64,000 nt of DNA from Streptomyces violaceorubidus (GCF_000717995.1 NZ_JODM01000005.1:124001-188000); one strand, 5' to 3'; shown: positions 43,616 through 55,265, numbered from the stretch's first letter. Notes: a model not told the origin generated them from the sequence alone. A program made the numbers and translations.

Positions 43616-44893
43616 ATGTCCGTACGCCGTGCCCGACGACGCCCGTACCGCGGGCGGGCCCGCAAGGGACTGCGCACGACCGCCCTCGCGGTGGCGGCCA
43701 TGGCGGCCCTCACCGCGTCCCAGGCCCCCGGCCTCACCGGCGGCGAGAAGGACACCCACGCCGGACCGGCGGCCGACGACCTGAACCAGCCGACGGCGGA
43801 CGGCCCGTTCGCCGAGCTCGCTCCGCCGGGCGACGGCTCCTACCACACCGAACTCCCGCCCCTGACGACCCGGAGCGGCGGACCGGCCACCCCCGCGCTC
43901 GGACCGCAGATCCGCGCCCAGTCGGGCATCCCGGCCACCGTGCTGCGCGCCTACCGCGCCGCCGAGACGGCCGTCGGCAGGACGGACCCGGGCTGCCGAC
44001 TGCCCTGGGAACTGCTCGCGGCGATCGGCAAGGTCGAGTCCGGCCAGGCACGCGGCGGCGCGGTCGACCGCGCCGGCACGACCCTGGGCCGGATCACCGG
44101 CCCGCCCCTCGACGGCCGGGGCTTCGCCCTGATCCGGGACACGGACGGCGGCGCCCACGACGGCGACACGGTCTACGACCGGGCGGTGGGCCCGATGCAG
44201 TTCCTGCCGTCCACCTGGGCCCGCTGGGGCGCGGACGGCAACGGCGACGGCCGCGCCGACCCGAACAACGTCTTCGACGCGGCGCTGGCGGCCGGGCACT
44301 ACCTGTGCGCCGGCGACCGGGACCTGGGCCGGGCGGCCGACCTGGACCGGGCGGTCCTCAGCTACAACAACTCCCGCACCTACCTCGAACTGGTCAGGCA
44401 CTGGCTGGAGTTCTACGGCCGGGGAGTCCACACCGTCCCCGACGGCAAGGGCGTCGTCCCGAAGAGCCCCGGCGCGGGCGGCGACACCCCCGCGACCCAG
44501 CCCGTCGACGGCGAGGGCGGCGGCAGCGGCGGCCCGGGACACGGCGGCGGGAACGGCGGCGGAGGCGGAGAGGACGGCATCGACATCGGCCCGGACCCGA
44601 GCACCGCGCCGGGCAGCCCCAAGCCGTCCTCGTCCTCGTCCCCGTCCCGCCCGGTACCGTCCACGGCTCCGGACCCGTCCTCCCCGACGCTCCCCACGAC
44701 GAGTCCGGACCCCTCCCAGTCGCCCACCGGAAGCCCGGACCCGTCGCCGGACCCGACCGACCCGAGCCCGTCGCCGACGGCCACGGACGACTGCTCCACG
44801 CCACCGGGGACCGCGTCGCCCGACCCCGCGGCCGCCCCGACGGACCCGCCCTGCCCCACCCCGTCGGGCACCGCGACCGCCTCGGCCGGGTAG
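43616..44893 (+). CDS. Secreted lytic transglycosylase (SLT type) at the end of the mce operon
   Basis: 425 residues. The Arg-rich N-terminus and hydrophobic stretch (about 22-38) form a signal. The lysozyme-like domain (about 95-265) has the catalytic E141 in LLAAIGKVESGQARGG, then AVGPMQFLPSTWARWG and VLSYNNSRTYLELV, as in MltB/RpfB-like transglycosylases. The remaining 150 residues are Gly- and then Ser/Pro-rich, probably a wall-spanning tail. The ATG at 43616 has ACAGGAG 8 nt upstream. It sits 75 nt behind the last Mce-associated gene, so it may open peptidoglycan for the Mce needle. That idea is inference. Confidence 0.88.
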   Translation: MSVRRARRRPYRGRARKGLRTTALAVAAMAALTASQAPGLTGGEKDTHAGPAADDLNQPTADGPFAELAPPGDGSYHTELPPLTTRSGGPATPALGPQIRAQSGIPATVLRAYRAAETAVGRTDPGCRLPWELLAAIGKVESGQARGGAVDRAGTTLGRITGPPLDGRGFALIRDTDGGAHDGDTVYDRAVGPMQFLPSTWARWGADGNGDGRADPNNVFDAALAAGHYLCAGDRDLGRAADLDRAVLSYNNSRTYLELVRHWLEFYGRGVHTVPDGKGVVPKSPGAGGDTPATQPVDGEGGGSGGPGHGGGNGGGGGEDGIDIGPDPSTAPGSPKPSSSSSPSRPVPSTAPDPSSPTLPTTSPDPSQSPTGSPDPSPDPTDPSPSPTATDDCSTPPGTASPDPAAAPTDPPCPTPSGTATASAG

Positions 44894-44899
44894 GCACAC

Positions 44900-44922
44900 C
44901 CGGGCGGGATCAGCCCGCCCGG
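44900..44922. terminator. Bidirectional hairpin between the mce operon and the aminotransferase gene
   Basis: CCGGGCGGG (44900-44908), loop ATCAG, CCCGCCCGG (44914-44922) is a perfect 9-bp stem. It lies 6 nt after the transglycosylase stop. The loop contains the stop codon of the opposing aminotransferase gene (44910-44912). Confidence 0.75.
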
Positions 44923-46565
44923 CCCATCCCCGCCGCGTGCGGCCAGCCGGTCGCGGGGACCGACTCCAGACCGTTGGTGCCCCGGACCTGGGCGGCGGTG
45001 AGGCCGCCGCGGGCCGGGACACCGGGCGGGGTGGGGCCCACGGCCGGGGGATACGCGGCAGGCGGTGGATACGCGGAGGGCGCCGGAACCGGGGCGGGCG
45101 CGGGCTGCGGGGCCGGTGCCGGGTGGGGGGCCGGCACCGGCCCGGGATACGGCACCGGCCGGGGGCCCGGCACCGGCTGCGGCACCGGCGCGGGGCCGGG
45201 CACGGCGGCGGCCGCCGGGGCGACTGGCACCGCGGCGGGGAGCGGCACGCCGGTGCCGGTGCCGGTGCCGGTGCTGATGCCGGGGGCCGGAGCGGCGGCG
45301 AACCCCGGGGCACCGGCACCGGCGGTCCGGGCGGTGATCGCGCGCAGGCCGGAACCGTTGGTCTCGTGCATCAGGCGGTCCACCGCCGCCGTGCCCGAGC
45401 TGTAGCCGGTCCCCGTGGCCGGCCCGGGCACGGCGGCTCCCCTCCCGGCCCCGTAGAGCACCTGTTCCAGGCCGGACACCAGGCGACGCACGTCGGCCTG
45501 GGGGCGCACCACGAGACGCAGGAAGCGGCTGGACGAACCGATCTTGTTGCCGCACTCCCGGACCAGCACCCGGTGCTCGGTGAGCATGCGGTCGCGCACG
45601 GCGGTGCCCTCCGCGCCGACGGGGAGGCGGACGAAGAGGAAGTTGCCCTGGGAGGGGTAGACGGTCAGGCCGGGCAGGGCGGACAACCGGGCCCCCATCT
45701 CCAGGCGGTCGCGGCGCACCTGGTGCAGGCTCCGCGCGTACTCGGGGCCGTGGTCGCGCAGCATGAACACCACGTGCTCGGCGAAGGAGTTGAGGTTCCA
45801 CTTGGGGAGCATGGCGCGCACCCGGCCCGCGAGCGCCGGGTTGGCGACCAGGTAGCCGAAACGGATGCCGTGCAGCCCGAAGTTCTTGCCGAGGCTGCGC
45901 AGCACGACGACGTTGGGGCGCAGCATCGCCTCCTGGACCACGCTGGGTTCGGCCTCCGCGTCGGCGAACTCGAGGAAGGACTCGTCGATCACCACGAGGT
46001 CCCGGTCGGCCATCGCGTCCATGAACCCCACCAGCGCCTGCTTGGGCAGATAGCCGCCGTCGGGGTTGTTGGGGTTGCAGACGACCACGGCGCGGGTGCC
46101 CCTGGCGCGGACGAACTCGCCGTACCGGGCGAGGTCGAGGGCGAAGCCGCCGGCCTCCTGGAGCGGGAACATGTCCACCCGCTTGCCGGTCTCCATGGGC
46201 TGGTCGGTCCAGCGGCCGAAGGTGGGGACGGGGACGGCGAGCGACTCCCGGACCAGCAGGTGGTCGATCCAGGTGATCAGCTCGGTGGAGCCGTTGCCCA
46301 TCGCCACGCACTGCGGGGGGAGTTGGAGCAGTCCGCACAGCTCGGCGGTGATGGTGTCGGCGCTGCTCGGGTAGTACGTGATGATCTCGCGCAGCCGGCC
46401 GGCCATCTCGTCGAACATCGCCGGGGTGGGGAAGTACGGGTTGCAGGGGATGCAGAAGTCCACCGGGCCGGCGCCCGCCGCCTCGCCGCTCTCCCGCGCC
46501 AGCGCCGCCATGGAGGGGCTGTGCGCCGCGGTGCTGCGGAACAGCGAGGTGACGTTGCCGGACAA
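44910..46565 (-). CDS. PLP-dependent class I/II aminotransferase with a long proline-rich tail
   Basis: 551 residues. The first 380 form a HisC/CobD-like fold I enzyme: CNPNNPDG (163-170), D194 in VVIDESF, and the Schiff-base lysine K227 in LRSLGKNFG followed by R235. The last 170 residues are a Pro/Ala/Val/Gly tail with PVPxP-type repeats and a short GTGTGTG run, unusual for this enzyme class. The start is a TTG at 46565 (GGAGG 5 nt upstream); codons further upstream are open but not family-like. Substrate is unknown. The hisC-like core suggests an amino alcohol or aromatic amino acid. It is alone on its strand, between a terminator and a mutarotase gene. Confidence 0.85.
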   Translation of the reverse strand: MSGNVTSLFRSTAAHSPSMAALARESGEAAGAGPVDFCIPCNPYFPTPAMFDEMAGRLREIITYYPSSADTITAELCGLLQLPPQCVAMGNGSTELITWIDHLLVRESLAVPVPTFGRWTDQPMETGKRVDMFPLQEAGGFALDLARYGEFVRARGTRAVVVCNPNNPDGGYLPKQALVGFMDAMADRDLVVIDESFLEFADAEAEPSVVQEAMLRPNVVVLRSLGKNFGLHGIRFGYLVANPALAGRVRAMLPKWNLNSFAEHVVFMLRDHGPEYARSLHQVRRDRLEMGARLSALPGLTVYPSQGNFLFVRLPVGAEGTAVRDRMLTEHRVLVRECGNKIGSSSRFLRLVVRPQADVRRLVSGLEQVLYGAGRGAAVPGPATGTGYSSGTAAVDRLMHETNGSGLRAITARTAGAGAPGFAAAPAPGISTGTGTGTGVPLPAAVPVAPAAAAVPGPAPVPQPVPGPRPVPYPGPVPAPHPAPAPQPAPAPVPAPSAYPPPAAYPPAVGPTPPGVPARGGLTAAQVRGTNGLESVPATGWPHAAGMGRAG

Positions 46566-46681
46566 GGGGACCTCCGTCGGTGGGCGGCCCGTGCGAGGGG
46601 CACGGGCCGCCCTTGTGTACGGAGGCGGACGGGACACCGTTCAACAGGTGTGAAGAAAATGTGCCCGCGCCCTGCCGTCGG

Positions 46682-47830
46682 CTACGCGTCGAACGAGTGC
46701 ACCGTCGACGTCCGGTACGTCTCGCCGGGCCGCAGCACGGTCGAGGGGAACGACGGCTGGTTCGGCGAGTCGGGGAAGTGCTGCGTCTCCAGGCACAGGG
46801 CGTCGCCCTGGCGGTAGAGGGAGCCGCCGGTGCCGGTCAGGGTGCCGTCGAGGAAGTTGCCCGAGTAGAACTGGAGGCCGGGCTGGTCGGTGGCGATGCG
46901 CAGGGTGCGGCCCGAGGCATGGTCGCGCAGGGTGGCGATGTGCTCGGGGCGGTCGGTGATGCCCTTGTCGAGCACCCAGTTGTGGTCGAAGCCCTTGGCG
47001 GTGACCAGCTGCGGGTGGGCGTCCCGGATGTCCCGGCCGATGGGCTTGGCCCGGCGGAAGTCGAAGGGCGTGCCGGACACCCGCGCCAGCTCGCCCGTCG
47101 GGATCAGACCCGCGTCGGTGGGCGTGAAGCGGGAGGCGGCGATCGACAGCTCGTGGTCCTCGATGGTGCCGCTGCCCTCGCCGGCCAGGTTCCAGTAGAC
47201 GTGGCTGGTCAGGTTGACGACGGTGGCCCTGTCGGTGGTGGCCTCGTAGTCGATGCGCCAGTCGCCGCTCCGGGTGAGGGTGTACGTCACCTTCGACCGC
47301 AGCGTGCCCGGGTAGCCCATCTCGCCGTCCACGCTGGTGTAGTGGAGAACCAGGCCGGTGTCGGAGCCCTCGGTGAAGGGCTCGACGTCCCACACCCGGT
47401 AGTCGAACCCGAGGGCGCCGCCGTGCAGGGAGTTCTCCCCGTCGTTGACGGAGAGCTGGTACTCCTTGCCGTCCAGGGTGAAGCGGCCCTTGGCGATGCG
47501 GTTGCCGAACCGCCCGATCAGGGCGCCGAAGTGCGGGCTGCGGGCGACGTAGTCCTCGAGGTTGTCGAAGCCCAGCGAGACGTTGGCGTAGCGGCCCCGG
47601 CGGTCCGGTATCTCCAGGGACTGCACGACGCCGCCGTAGGACAGCACCTTCATCCGTGTGCCGCCGTTCTCCAGCGACCAGCGGTAGACCTTCGTCCCGT
47701 CGGCCAGCTTGCCGAAGAGCTCCTTCACCGGCTTCCTGCCTCCCGACGCGTGCGCCGTGCCGCCGACCGCGGTGGCGGCCACCCCGGCCGCCGCCGCCGA
47801 CGCGATGACCGTTCGTCTGCTCAGTTCCAT
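46682..47830 (-). CDS. galM: Secreted aldose 1-epimerase (galactose mutarotase)
   Basis: 382 residues. A Tat-type signal ([20 protein letters not shown]) is followed by a complete mutarotase beta-sandwich. Key residues are in [27 protein letters not shown] (catalytic His) and [15 protein letters not shown] (catalytic Glu). It interconverts alpha and beta sugar anomers outside the membrane, supplying the form taken up by the ChvE-MmsAB importer that precedes it on this strand (gap 67 nt). A second mutarotase without a signal is at 62830. Confidence 0.93.
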   Translation of the reverse strand: MELSRRTVIASAAAAGVAATAVGGTAHASGGRKPVKELFGKLADGTKVYRWSLENGGTRMKVLSYGGVVQSLEIPDRRGRYANVSLGFDNLEDYVARSPHFGALIGRFGNRIAKGRFTLDGKEYQLSVNDGENSLHGGALGFDYRVWDVEPFTEGSDTGLVLHYTSVDGEMGYPGTLRSKVTYTLTRSGDWRIDYEATTDRATVVNLTSHVYWNLAGEGSGTIEDHELSIAASRFTPTDAGLIPTGELARVSGTPFDFRRAKPIGRDIRDAHPQLVTAKGFDHNWVLDKGITDRPEHIATLRDHASGRTLRIATDQPGLQFYSGNFLDGTLTGTGGSLYRQGDALCLETQHFPDSPNQPSFPSTVLRPGETYRTSTVHSFDA

Positions 47831-47897
47831 ACGTGCGGCTCCTGTACTTCCGTGAGAAGAAGCGGGCCCCGCCGTGAGTGGCGGGGCCCGAGATCCG

Positions 47898-49138
47898 TTA
47901 CGAACCGACCCTGCGCTTGTTCCACACGTCGAACCCGACCGCCGCCAGCAGCACCGCGCCCTTGATGACCTGCTGCCAGTCGGAGCCGATGCCGACGAGG
48001 TTCATGCCGTTGTTCAGCACGCCCAGGACCAGACCGCCGATGATCGCGCCGAGGACCGTGCCGACGCCGCCGCTCATCGACGCGCCGCCGATGAACGAGG
48101 CGGCGATGGCCTCCAGCTCGAAGTTGAGGCCCGCCTTGGGCGAGGCCGCGTTGAGGCGGGTGGCGAAGACCAGACCCGCCAGGGCCGCGAGCATGCCCAT
48201 GTTCAGGAAGACCAGGAAGGTGACCTTCTTGTCCTTCACGCCCGACAGCTTGGCCGCGGGCAGGTTGCCGCCGATGGCGTAGATGTGACGGCCGATGATC
48301 GCGTTGCGCATGACGTAGCCGAAGCCGACGAGCAGTACGCCGAGGACGAGCAGCACGATGGGGGCGCCCTTGTACGAGGCGAGCAGCATCGTCACGACGA
48401 GGATCGCGGCGACGAGCGCCACGATCTTCAGCACGAACAGGTTGACCGGCGGGACGTCCAGCGCGAACTCCTGCTGCCGCCTGCGGTCGCGGACCTCCCG
48501 CAGGACCACGAAGACGATCAGGCCGAGACCCAGCAGCAACGTGAGGTTGTGGTAGTTCGTGCTCGGGCCGACCTCGGGGAGGAATCCGGTGGAGACCTTC
48601 AGCAGACCGTCCGGGAACGGGCCGAGCGTCTGGCCCTCCAGGAAGATCTCCGTCAGCCCGCGGAAGATCAGCATGCCGGCCAGGGTCACGATGAACGACG
48701 GTATGCCGCCGTACGCGATGAAGAACCCTTGTACGGCTCCCGCCGCCGCGCCGATCACCAGGCACAGGATCACCGCGATCGGCCAGGGCAGATCGTGCTT
48801 CACCATGAACACGGCGGCTATGGAGCCGACGAACGCCGTCAACGAGCCCACCGACAGGTCGATGTGACCCGCGATGATGACCATCATCATGCCGATCGCG
48901 AGGATCAGGATGTAGCTGTTCTGCACCACCAGGTTGGACACGTTGCGCGGCAACAGCAGATCGCCGTCGGTCCATACGGCGAACAGCGCCACGATCAGGC
49001 CGAGGGCGAACAGCATGCCGTACTGGCGCATGTTGCCGCGCAGCCCGTGGAGTACCAGCTGGAGCAGGCCGCCGGAGGTTGCCTGCCCGCCTGAACCGGG
49101 TGGCGCCGGGGCCGGGGTCTTGGCGGTCACGTCCGTGC

Positions 49139-49142
<4 letters not shown>
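47898..49142 (-). CDS. mmsB: Multiple-monosaccharide ABC transporter permease MmsB
   Basis: 414 residues with about ten hydrophobic helices. The CUT2-type permease motif [13 protein letters not shown] is near residue 95, and the C-terminal pattern [20 protein letters not shown] is standard. The first 35 residues are a Pro/Ala/Gly cytoplasmic tail. The ATG at 49142 overlaps the mmsA stop by ATGA. This subclass imports pentoses and hexoses such as arabinose, xylose and galactose. Confidence 0.93.
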
Positions 49143-50698
<1,556 letters not shown>

Positions 50699-50730
50699 GG
50701 TCGTGCCTTCCAATCCTTGATGGGGCCCGG

Positions 50731-51840
50731 TTAGTTGAGCTGGCCCTCGGTGTAGTAGCCGCCGTCGACCAGGACCTTCTTGTAGTTGGACTTGTCGACG
50801 CTGACCGGCTGCAACAGGTAGGCGGGGACGACCTTGGAGCCGTTGTCGTACGACTTGGTGTCGTTGACCTCGGGCTTCTTGTCGTTCAGGACCGCGTCGA
50901 CCATGTTCGCGGCGACCTTGGCGAGCTCGCGCAGGTCCTTGAAGACGGTCTGGGTCTGCTGGCCGGCCTTGATCGACTTCACCGAGGCGATCTCGGCGTC
51001 CTGGCCGGTGACGACCGGCATGGCCTTGCTGCCGGAGCCGTAGCCGTCCGACTTCAGGGCGGACAGGATGCCGATGGAGATGCCGTCGTAGGGCGAGAGC
51101 ACCGCGTCGACCCGGGCGCTGCGGTAGCTGGAGGTGAGCAGGTCGTCCATGCGCTTCTGCGCGGTGCCGCCGTCCCAGCGCAGGGTGGTGACCTGGTTGA
51201 GGGCGGTCTGCTTGGAGCGGACGACCAGCTGGCCCTTGTCCATGTAGGGCTTCAGGACGTTCATCGCGCCCTGGAAGAAGTACCGGGTGTTGTTGTCGTC
51301 GTTGGAGCCGGCGAACAGCTCGATGTTGAAGGGGCCCTTCTTGCCCGCCTTCAGGCCCAGCTTGTCGGCGATGTAGCCGCCCTGGAGCTCCCCGACCTTC
51401 TCGTTGTCGAACGAGGCGTAGTAGTCGACGTTCTCGGTACCGAGGATGAGCCGGTCGTAGGAGATGACCGGGATGTCGGCGTCCTTGGCCTGCTGCAGGA
51501 CGTTGCCCAGGGACTTGTTGTCGATCGCGGCCACGATCAGCGCGTCCACGCCCTGCGTGATCATGTTCTCGATCTGCGAGACCTGCTGGTCCGGGTCGTC
51601 CTCGCCGAAGACCAGCTTGGTCTTGAACCCCTTGGCCTTCAGTTCCTTCTCGACGTTGGCGCCGTCGGTGATCCAGCGCTCGGAGGACTTGGTCGGCATC
51701 GCGATGCCGACGGTGGCGTCGTTGCCGCCGCCCTTGTCCTCCTCGCTGCCGCCCTCGCTGTTCTGGCCGCAGGCGGTCAGCGTGAGGGCGAGCGAGGCTG
51801 CGGAGGCTATCGCGACGAGTGCGGCTCTGCGGTTGCGCAT
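50731..51840 (-). CDS. chvE: Multiple-monosaccharide-binding lipoprotein ChvE
   Basis: 369 residues. The lipobox LTAC has its acylated cysteine at residue 24. The type 1 periplasmic-binding fold ([20 protein letters not shown], then [20 protein letters not shown] and [13 protein letters not shown]) closely follows ChvE proteins that bind arabinose, galactose or glucose. Of three near-adjacent ATGs, 51840 is taken because AAGG is 9 nt upstream; for the first ATG (51849) it would be directly adjacent. It is the first gene of the chvE-mmsA-mmsB-galM run. Confidence 0.94.
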   Translation of the reverse strand: MRNRRAALVAIASAASLALTLTACGQNSEGGSEEDKGGGNDATVGIAMPTKSSERWITDGANVEKELKAKGFKTKLVFGEDDPDQQVSQIENMITQGVDALIVAAIDNKSLGNVLQQAKDADIPVISYDRLILGTENVDYYASFDNEKVGELQGGYIADKLGLKAGKKGPFNIELFAGSNDDNNTRYFFQGAMNVLKPYMDKGQLVVRSKQTALNQVTTLRWDGGTAQKRMDDLLTSSYRSARVDAVLSPYDGISIGILSALKSDGYGSGSKAMPVVTGQDAEIASVKSIKAGQQTQTVFKDLRELAKVAANMVDAVLNDKKPEVNDTKSYDNGSKVVPAYLLQPVSVDKSNYKKVLVDGGYYTEGQLN

Positions 51841-51935
51841 GGTCATCATCCTTGATGTGAGGGCTGCGTCGGCGTGGCAGGTGTGTGGGATTGTGCGCGG
51901 TCGTGTCGTCTTTTGAGAAGGGAGTTTCCGGAACG

Positions 51936-52907
51936 TTATGACGAGATCTCGAACCGGTTGAGCGACCCCGGCAGCCGGGTGCCGAGCGGCGCCATGTCCC
52001 CGTCCGCCCCGTGCCGGGCGAGCAGGTCCAGGGCGAGCCGGCCGCGCCGCACCCGCTCCTTCGCGGTGGCCAGCGTCAGCTCCCGCAGGTGATGGCCGTA
52101 CGGATAGATCCCGGGCGCCTTGGACAGACCGAACTTCAGATACAGCGGGGCACCGCGCCGGATCAGCTCGGCGACCTCGTACATGCGCACATAGCCGCCC
52201 AGGTCGTCGGGAGCCTCGATGTACATGTCCATCGGCGCGGCCGAAACCCGCCGTATTTCGGTCAGGTGGTCCAGCGTCAGGTCACTGGGCACGTTGATGG
52301 AGTCGGCGCCGAGCCGCTCGTACACCGCGTAGGACGCCGGGTTGACCGGTCCGACGAGGGCCGAGAGCTTGAGCGTGGTGTCGGCGGGCAGGAGGCCGGC
52401 GGCGCGGGCCCGGTGCAGCGTCCACAGCACGCCCTCGTCGGCGACGAGCAGGCACTTCACGCCGAGCTCGGCCGCGCGCACGGCGTCCTCGACGCACCCG
52501 GCGACCGCGTCGTGGCCGCGCGCCCTCAGCCCCGCGCCGCCCGAGTCGCTCCGGGTGGAGCCGCCGATGTCCCAGGTGCCGCGCGGGCCGGTGAACAGGC
52601 AGAGCTCGATGTCGCGTTCGGCGGTGGCCTCGACCATCTCGGTGATCTCGGCGTCGGTCAGCATCCACACGCCGCTGCCCTGGCTGATCCGGTGGATCGG
52701 CACGTCCAGCCGGGAGGACTCCTTGAGCACCACCGCCAGCGCCTCCGGCCCCTCGCAGGAGGGGACCTCGGTGCGCCAGCGGCCGCCGCCCGGGAAGGAG
52801 TGCGGCGAGGCGTCGGCGGGATCGGGGGCGGGCGCGGCCAGGCCGAGGGAGGTGAGGGCCTGCTCACCGGGTCGGCGTGCGGCGGCCCGGGCGGAAGCGT
52901 CGGTCAC
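51936..52907 (-). CDS. TIM-barrel protein of the sugar-acid operon, U32-peptidase-like (tentative)
   Basis: 323 residues, cytoplasmic. After 45 Ala/Pro-rich residues the sequence alternates strands and helices: [93 protein letters not shown]. This resembles the (beta/alpha)8 domain of the COG0826/U32 group, but without its HGA-C signature. It may be an aldolase- or isomerase-like sugar enzyme. Enzymatic class is not decided. The start is GTG at 52907 with AAGGA 6 nt upstream. The IclR-type element begins 14 nt before it. Confidence 0.6.
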   Translation of the reverse strand: MTDASARAAARRPGEQALTSLGLAAPAPDPADASPHSFPGGGRWRTEVPSCEGPEALAVVLKESSRLDVPIHRISQGSGVWMLTDAEITEMVEATAERDIELCLFTGPRGTWDIGGSTRSDSGGAGLRARGHDAVAGCVEDAVRAAELGVKCLLVADEGVLWTLHRARAAGLLPADTTLKLSALVGPVNPASYAVYERLGADSINVPSDLTLDHLTEIRRVSAAPMDMYIEAPDDLGGYVRMYEVAELIRRGAPLYLKFGLSKAPGIYPYGHHLRELTLATAKERVRRGRLALDLLARHGADGDMAPLGTRLPGSLNRFEISS

Positions 52908-52920
52908 AAGCGTTCCTTAG

Positions 52921-52945
52921 TGTTCGATATGTCGGACGAAGTTCG
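52921..52945. promoter_or_regulatory. IclR-type operator element upstream of the TIM-barrel gene
   Basis: TGTTCGATATGTCG (52921-52934) followed by GTTCG at 52941. The same arrangement occurs at 55241, where the spacing to the second GTTCG is also the same. It is a 12 of 14 match to the site before the IclR gene at 9363. Confidence 0.6.
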
Positions 52946-53042
52946 CGGCCGTGGACATGGGTGGCGTGGGCGCGCGGCGTCCGGTCCGGTGGGTGTACGC
53001 CGGTGCGGGGGCCGTCAGGTCGCCCCCGTACCGGCGTACCGC

Positions 53043-54059
53043 TCAGGGGTGGGCGTCCGGGCGCAGCAGCACCTTGCCGACCTTCGGATCGCCGGACCCC
53101 ACCAGCTCGATGGCCTGCGAGAAGTCGGCGAGCGGCAGTTCGTGCGTCACCAGTGGCCGCGGATCGAGCAGGCCGGCCGCGAAGACCCGCACCGTGTGCG
53201 CCCAGGCGTCCGGCGGCGCCCCGAAGACGGTGTGCACCTCCAGCTGCCGTACGACCAGGTCGGTCGGGTCGAGCCCGTCGGCGCCCGGCGCCGGGATGCC
53301 GGTCAGCACCAGCCGCCCGCCCCGGCGCAGCAGCGCGGCGGCCGTGCGGGCGGCGTCCGCGGACCCGGCGGTCTCGATCACGACGTCGAAGTCGTCCGGC
53401 AGCGACCGGTCCTTGGTGCGGAAGTCGGTCGCGCCGAACTGCCGCGACAGCGCCTCCCGGTCGCCGCGCGTACCGACGACCAGCAGCTCGGCCGGGGAGG
53501 CGGCGCGCAGGAACTGCACGGCGAACATGCCGAGCGTGCCCGTGCCGACCACGGCGACCCGCTCGCCCGGCCGGGCGTTCGCCTTCAGCGCGGCGGCGGC
53601 GATGCAGGCCGCGGGCTCCAGCAGGGCCGCGGCGGTGAGGTCGGCGTCCCCGGGCAGGACGTGCAGCAGCCGGGCGGGCAGCGTCAGCGTCGGCGCCATG
53701 GCGCCCGGCCGGGTGAACCCGGTCTCCTCGTACCCGGCCGTGCACAGCGTCGTCTCGCCCGCGTGGCAGCGGTCGCACACCTGGCAGTTGCGGAAGCCCT
53801 CGCCCACGACCTTCCGGCCGACGAGCGAGCCCGGCACCCCGGCGCCGACCCGCTCCACGGTCCCGGACCACTCGTGTCCCGGGGTGAGCGGGTAACGCAC
53901 GTACCCCTCGGGCCGGTTGCCCTGGTAGACCTCCCGGTCGCTGCCGCAGATCCCGGCCGCGTGCACCCGCACCAGCGCCTCGCCGGGCCCAGGCTCGCGC
54001 GGCTCGTGCGGCGCCAGCCGGTGCACCCCCGGCGCCTCGACGACGACCGCGCCGCTCAT
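53043..54059 (-). CDS. Zinc-dependent MDR-family dehydrogenase (sugar/polyol type)
   Basis: 338 residues. The catalytic zinc site is in ICGSDREVYQG and TPGHEWSGTVE. The structural zinc cysteines are NCQVCDRCHAGETTLC. The NAD(P) Rossmann motif is VVGTGTLGMFAVQFLR. This is the sorbitol/galactitol/L-threonine dehydrogenase group. In this operon it should oxidise a sugar, or a keto-deoxy sugar acid, in step with the dehydratase to which it is coupled (ATGA overlap at 54056). The start at 54059 is set by that overlap. Confidence 0.9.
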   Translation of the reverse strand: MSGAVVVEAPGVHRLAPHEPREPGPGEALVRVHAAGICGSDREVYQGNRPEGYVRYPLTPGHEWSGTVERVGAGVPGSLVGRKVVGEGFRNCQVCDRCHAGETTLCTAGYEETGFTRPGAMAPTLTLPARLLHVLPGDADLTAAALLEPAACIAAAALKANARPGERVAVVGTGTLGMFAVQFLRAASPAELLVVGTRGDREALSRQFGATDFRTKDRSLPDDFDVVIETAGSADAARTAAALLRRGGRLVLTGIPAPGADGLDPTDLVVRQLEVHTVFGAPPDAWAHTVRVFAAGLLDPRPLVTHELPLADFSQAIELVGSGDPKVGKVLLRPDAHP

Positions 54060-55222
54060 GCCCCGGTCCCCTTGGGCTTGCGCTGCTCCCAGCCCTCGGC
54101 CCACAGGTCGAACCGCGCCTGCTGCTGGGGGAACTCGGCCGCCGCGTCGGTGTCCAGCTCGACCCCGAGACCGGGCGCGTCGGAGAGGTGGAAGCACCCG
54201 TCCTCCGGGTCCACCTGCGGGGCGCCCTTGACGACCTTCTTGATCTCCGCGTCCGCGAAGTCGTTGAAGTGCTCGAGGATCTTGAAGTTCGGGGAGGTGA
54301 ACCCGACCTGGAGGCTCGCGGCGGTGAGCACGGAACCGCCCACGTTGTGCGGGGCGACCAGTGTGTAGTGCGTCTCGGCGGTCGCGGCCAGCTTCCGGGT
54401 CTCCCAGATGCCGCCGATGTGGCCGACGTCGGGCTGGATGACGTCCACCGACTGGTCCTCGAACAGCTCGCGGAACTCGATCCGGTCGTGGATGCGCTCA
54501 CCGGTGGCGACCGGGATGTCGACCTTCTCGGCGACCTTCCGCAACGCCTTGAGGTTCTCCGGCGGGACCGGCTCCTCCAGCCAGGCCGGCTTGAACGGCG
54601 CGAGTTCGCGCGCGAGCCGGACGGCGGTGGAGGGCGAGAACCGGCCGTGCATCTCCAGCATCAGCTCGGCGTCCGGCCCGATGGCGTCCCGCACGGCCTC
54701 GATCAGCGACACCGCGTAGTTCGTCTGCTGCTGGTCCAGCTCGAAGTGCCCGGTGCCGAACGGGTCGATCTTCAGCGCCCGGTACCCGCGCTCCATGACC
54801 CCCTGCGCGGCCTTGTGGTACGCCTCCGGCGTCCGCTCGGTGGTGTACCACCCGTTGGCGTAGGCCTTGACCTTGTCGGTGACCTTCCCGCCCAGCAGCT
54901 GCCACACGGGGACGCCGAGGGCCTTGCCCTTGATGTCCCAGCAGGCCATCTCGACGACGGCGATGCCGGACATCACGATCTCGCCCGCGCGGCCGTAGTC
55001 GCCGTACTTCATGCGGCGGACCAGGTCCTCGACAGCGAACGGGTCGGAGCCGAGAATGTGGTTGGCCTCGGCCTCCTTCAGGTAACCGAGGAGCGCGTCG
55101 GTGTGGCCCAGCATCCGGGTCTCGCCGACTCCGGTGATGCCCTCGTCGGTGTGCACCTGGACGTAGGTCAGGTTGCGCCACGGCGTCCCGACCACGTGTG
55201 TGCTGATTCCGGTGATGCGCAC
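54056..55222 (-). CDS. Enolase-superfamily sugar-acid dehydratase (mandelate racemase/muconate lactonizing family)
   Basis: 388 residues. Readable active-site parts are the K151 motif (ALKIDPFG), metal ligands E190 in LMLEMHGRF, E216 in WLEEPVPPE and E242 in ATGERIH, and a D265 plus H292 pair (QPDVGHIG and APHNVGG). The 27-residue spacing of D265 and H292 equals that of the Asp-His dyad in mandelate racemase. Members of this group with HGRF-type sequences often dehydrate aldonic acids to 2-keto-3-deoxy acids. The exact acid cannot be decided from sequence. The start is GTG at 55222 with AAGGG 9 nt upstream. It heads the dehydratase-dehydrogenase pair, and an IclR-type element begins 19 nt upstream. 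Confidence 0.88.
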   Translation of the reverse strand: MRITGISTHVVGTPWRNLTYVQVHTDEGITGVGETRMLGHTDALLGYLKEAEANHILGSDPFAVEDLVRRMKYGDYGRAGEIVMSGIAVVEMACWDIKGKALGVPVWQLLGGKVTDKVKAYANGWYTTERTPEAYHKAAQGVMERGYRALKIDPFGTGHFELDQQQTNYAVSLIEAVRDAIGPDAELMLEMHGRFSPSTAVRLARELAPFKPAWLEEPVPPENLKALRKVAEKVDIPVATGERIHDRIEFRELFEDQSVDVIQPDVGHIGGIWETRKLAATAETHYTLVAPHNVGGSVLTAASLQVGFTSPNFKILEHFNDFADAEIKKVVKGAPQVDPEDGCFHLSDAPGLGVELDTDAAAEFPQQQARFDLWAEGWEQRKPKGTGA

Positions 55223-55240
55223 GGCGGCTGCCCTTCGCTC

Positions 55241-55265
55241 TGTTCGATATTTCGTCACACGTTCG
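55241..55265. promoter_or_regulatory. IclR-type operator element upstream of the dehydratase operon
   Basis: TGTTCGATATTTCG (55241-55254), then GTTCG at 55261. It is a near copy of the element at 52921. Read on the - strand, ATTTCG (55268-55263) and CGAAAT (55253-55248) are also inverted arms with 9 bp between. The position close to the start codon suits repression. Confidence 0.6.

Noticed and set aside
41717..45319. A 1200-codon open frame on the - strand across the end of the mce operon
   Set aside because: It covers five + strand genes with known domains and the aminotransferase tail, with no domain, start or ribosome site of its own.
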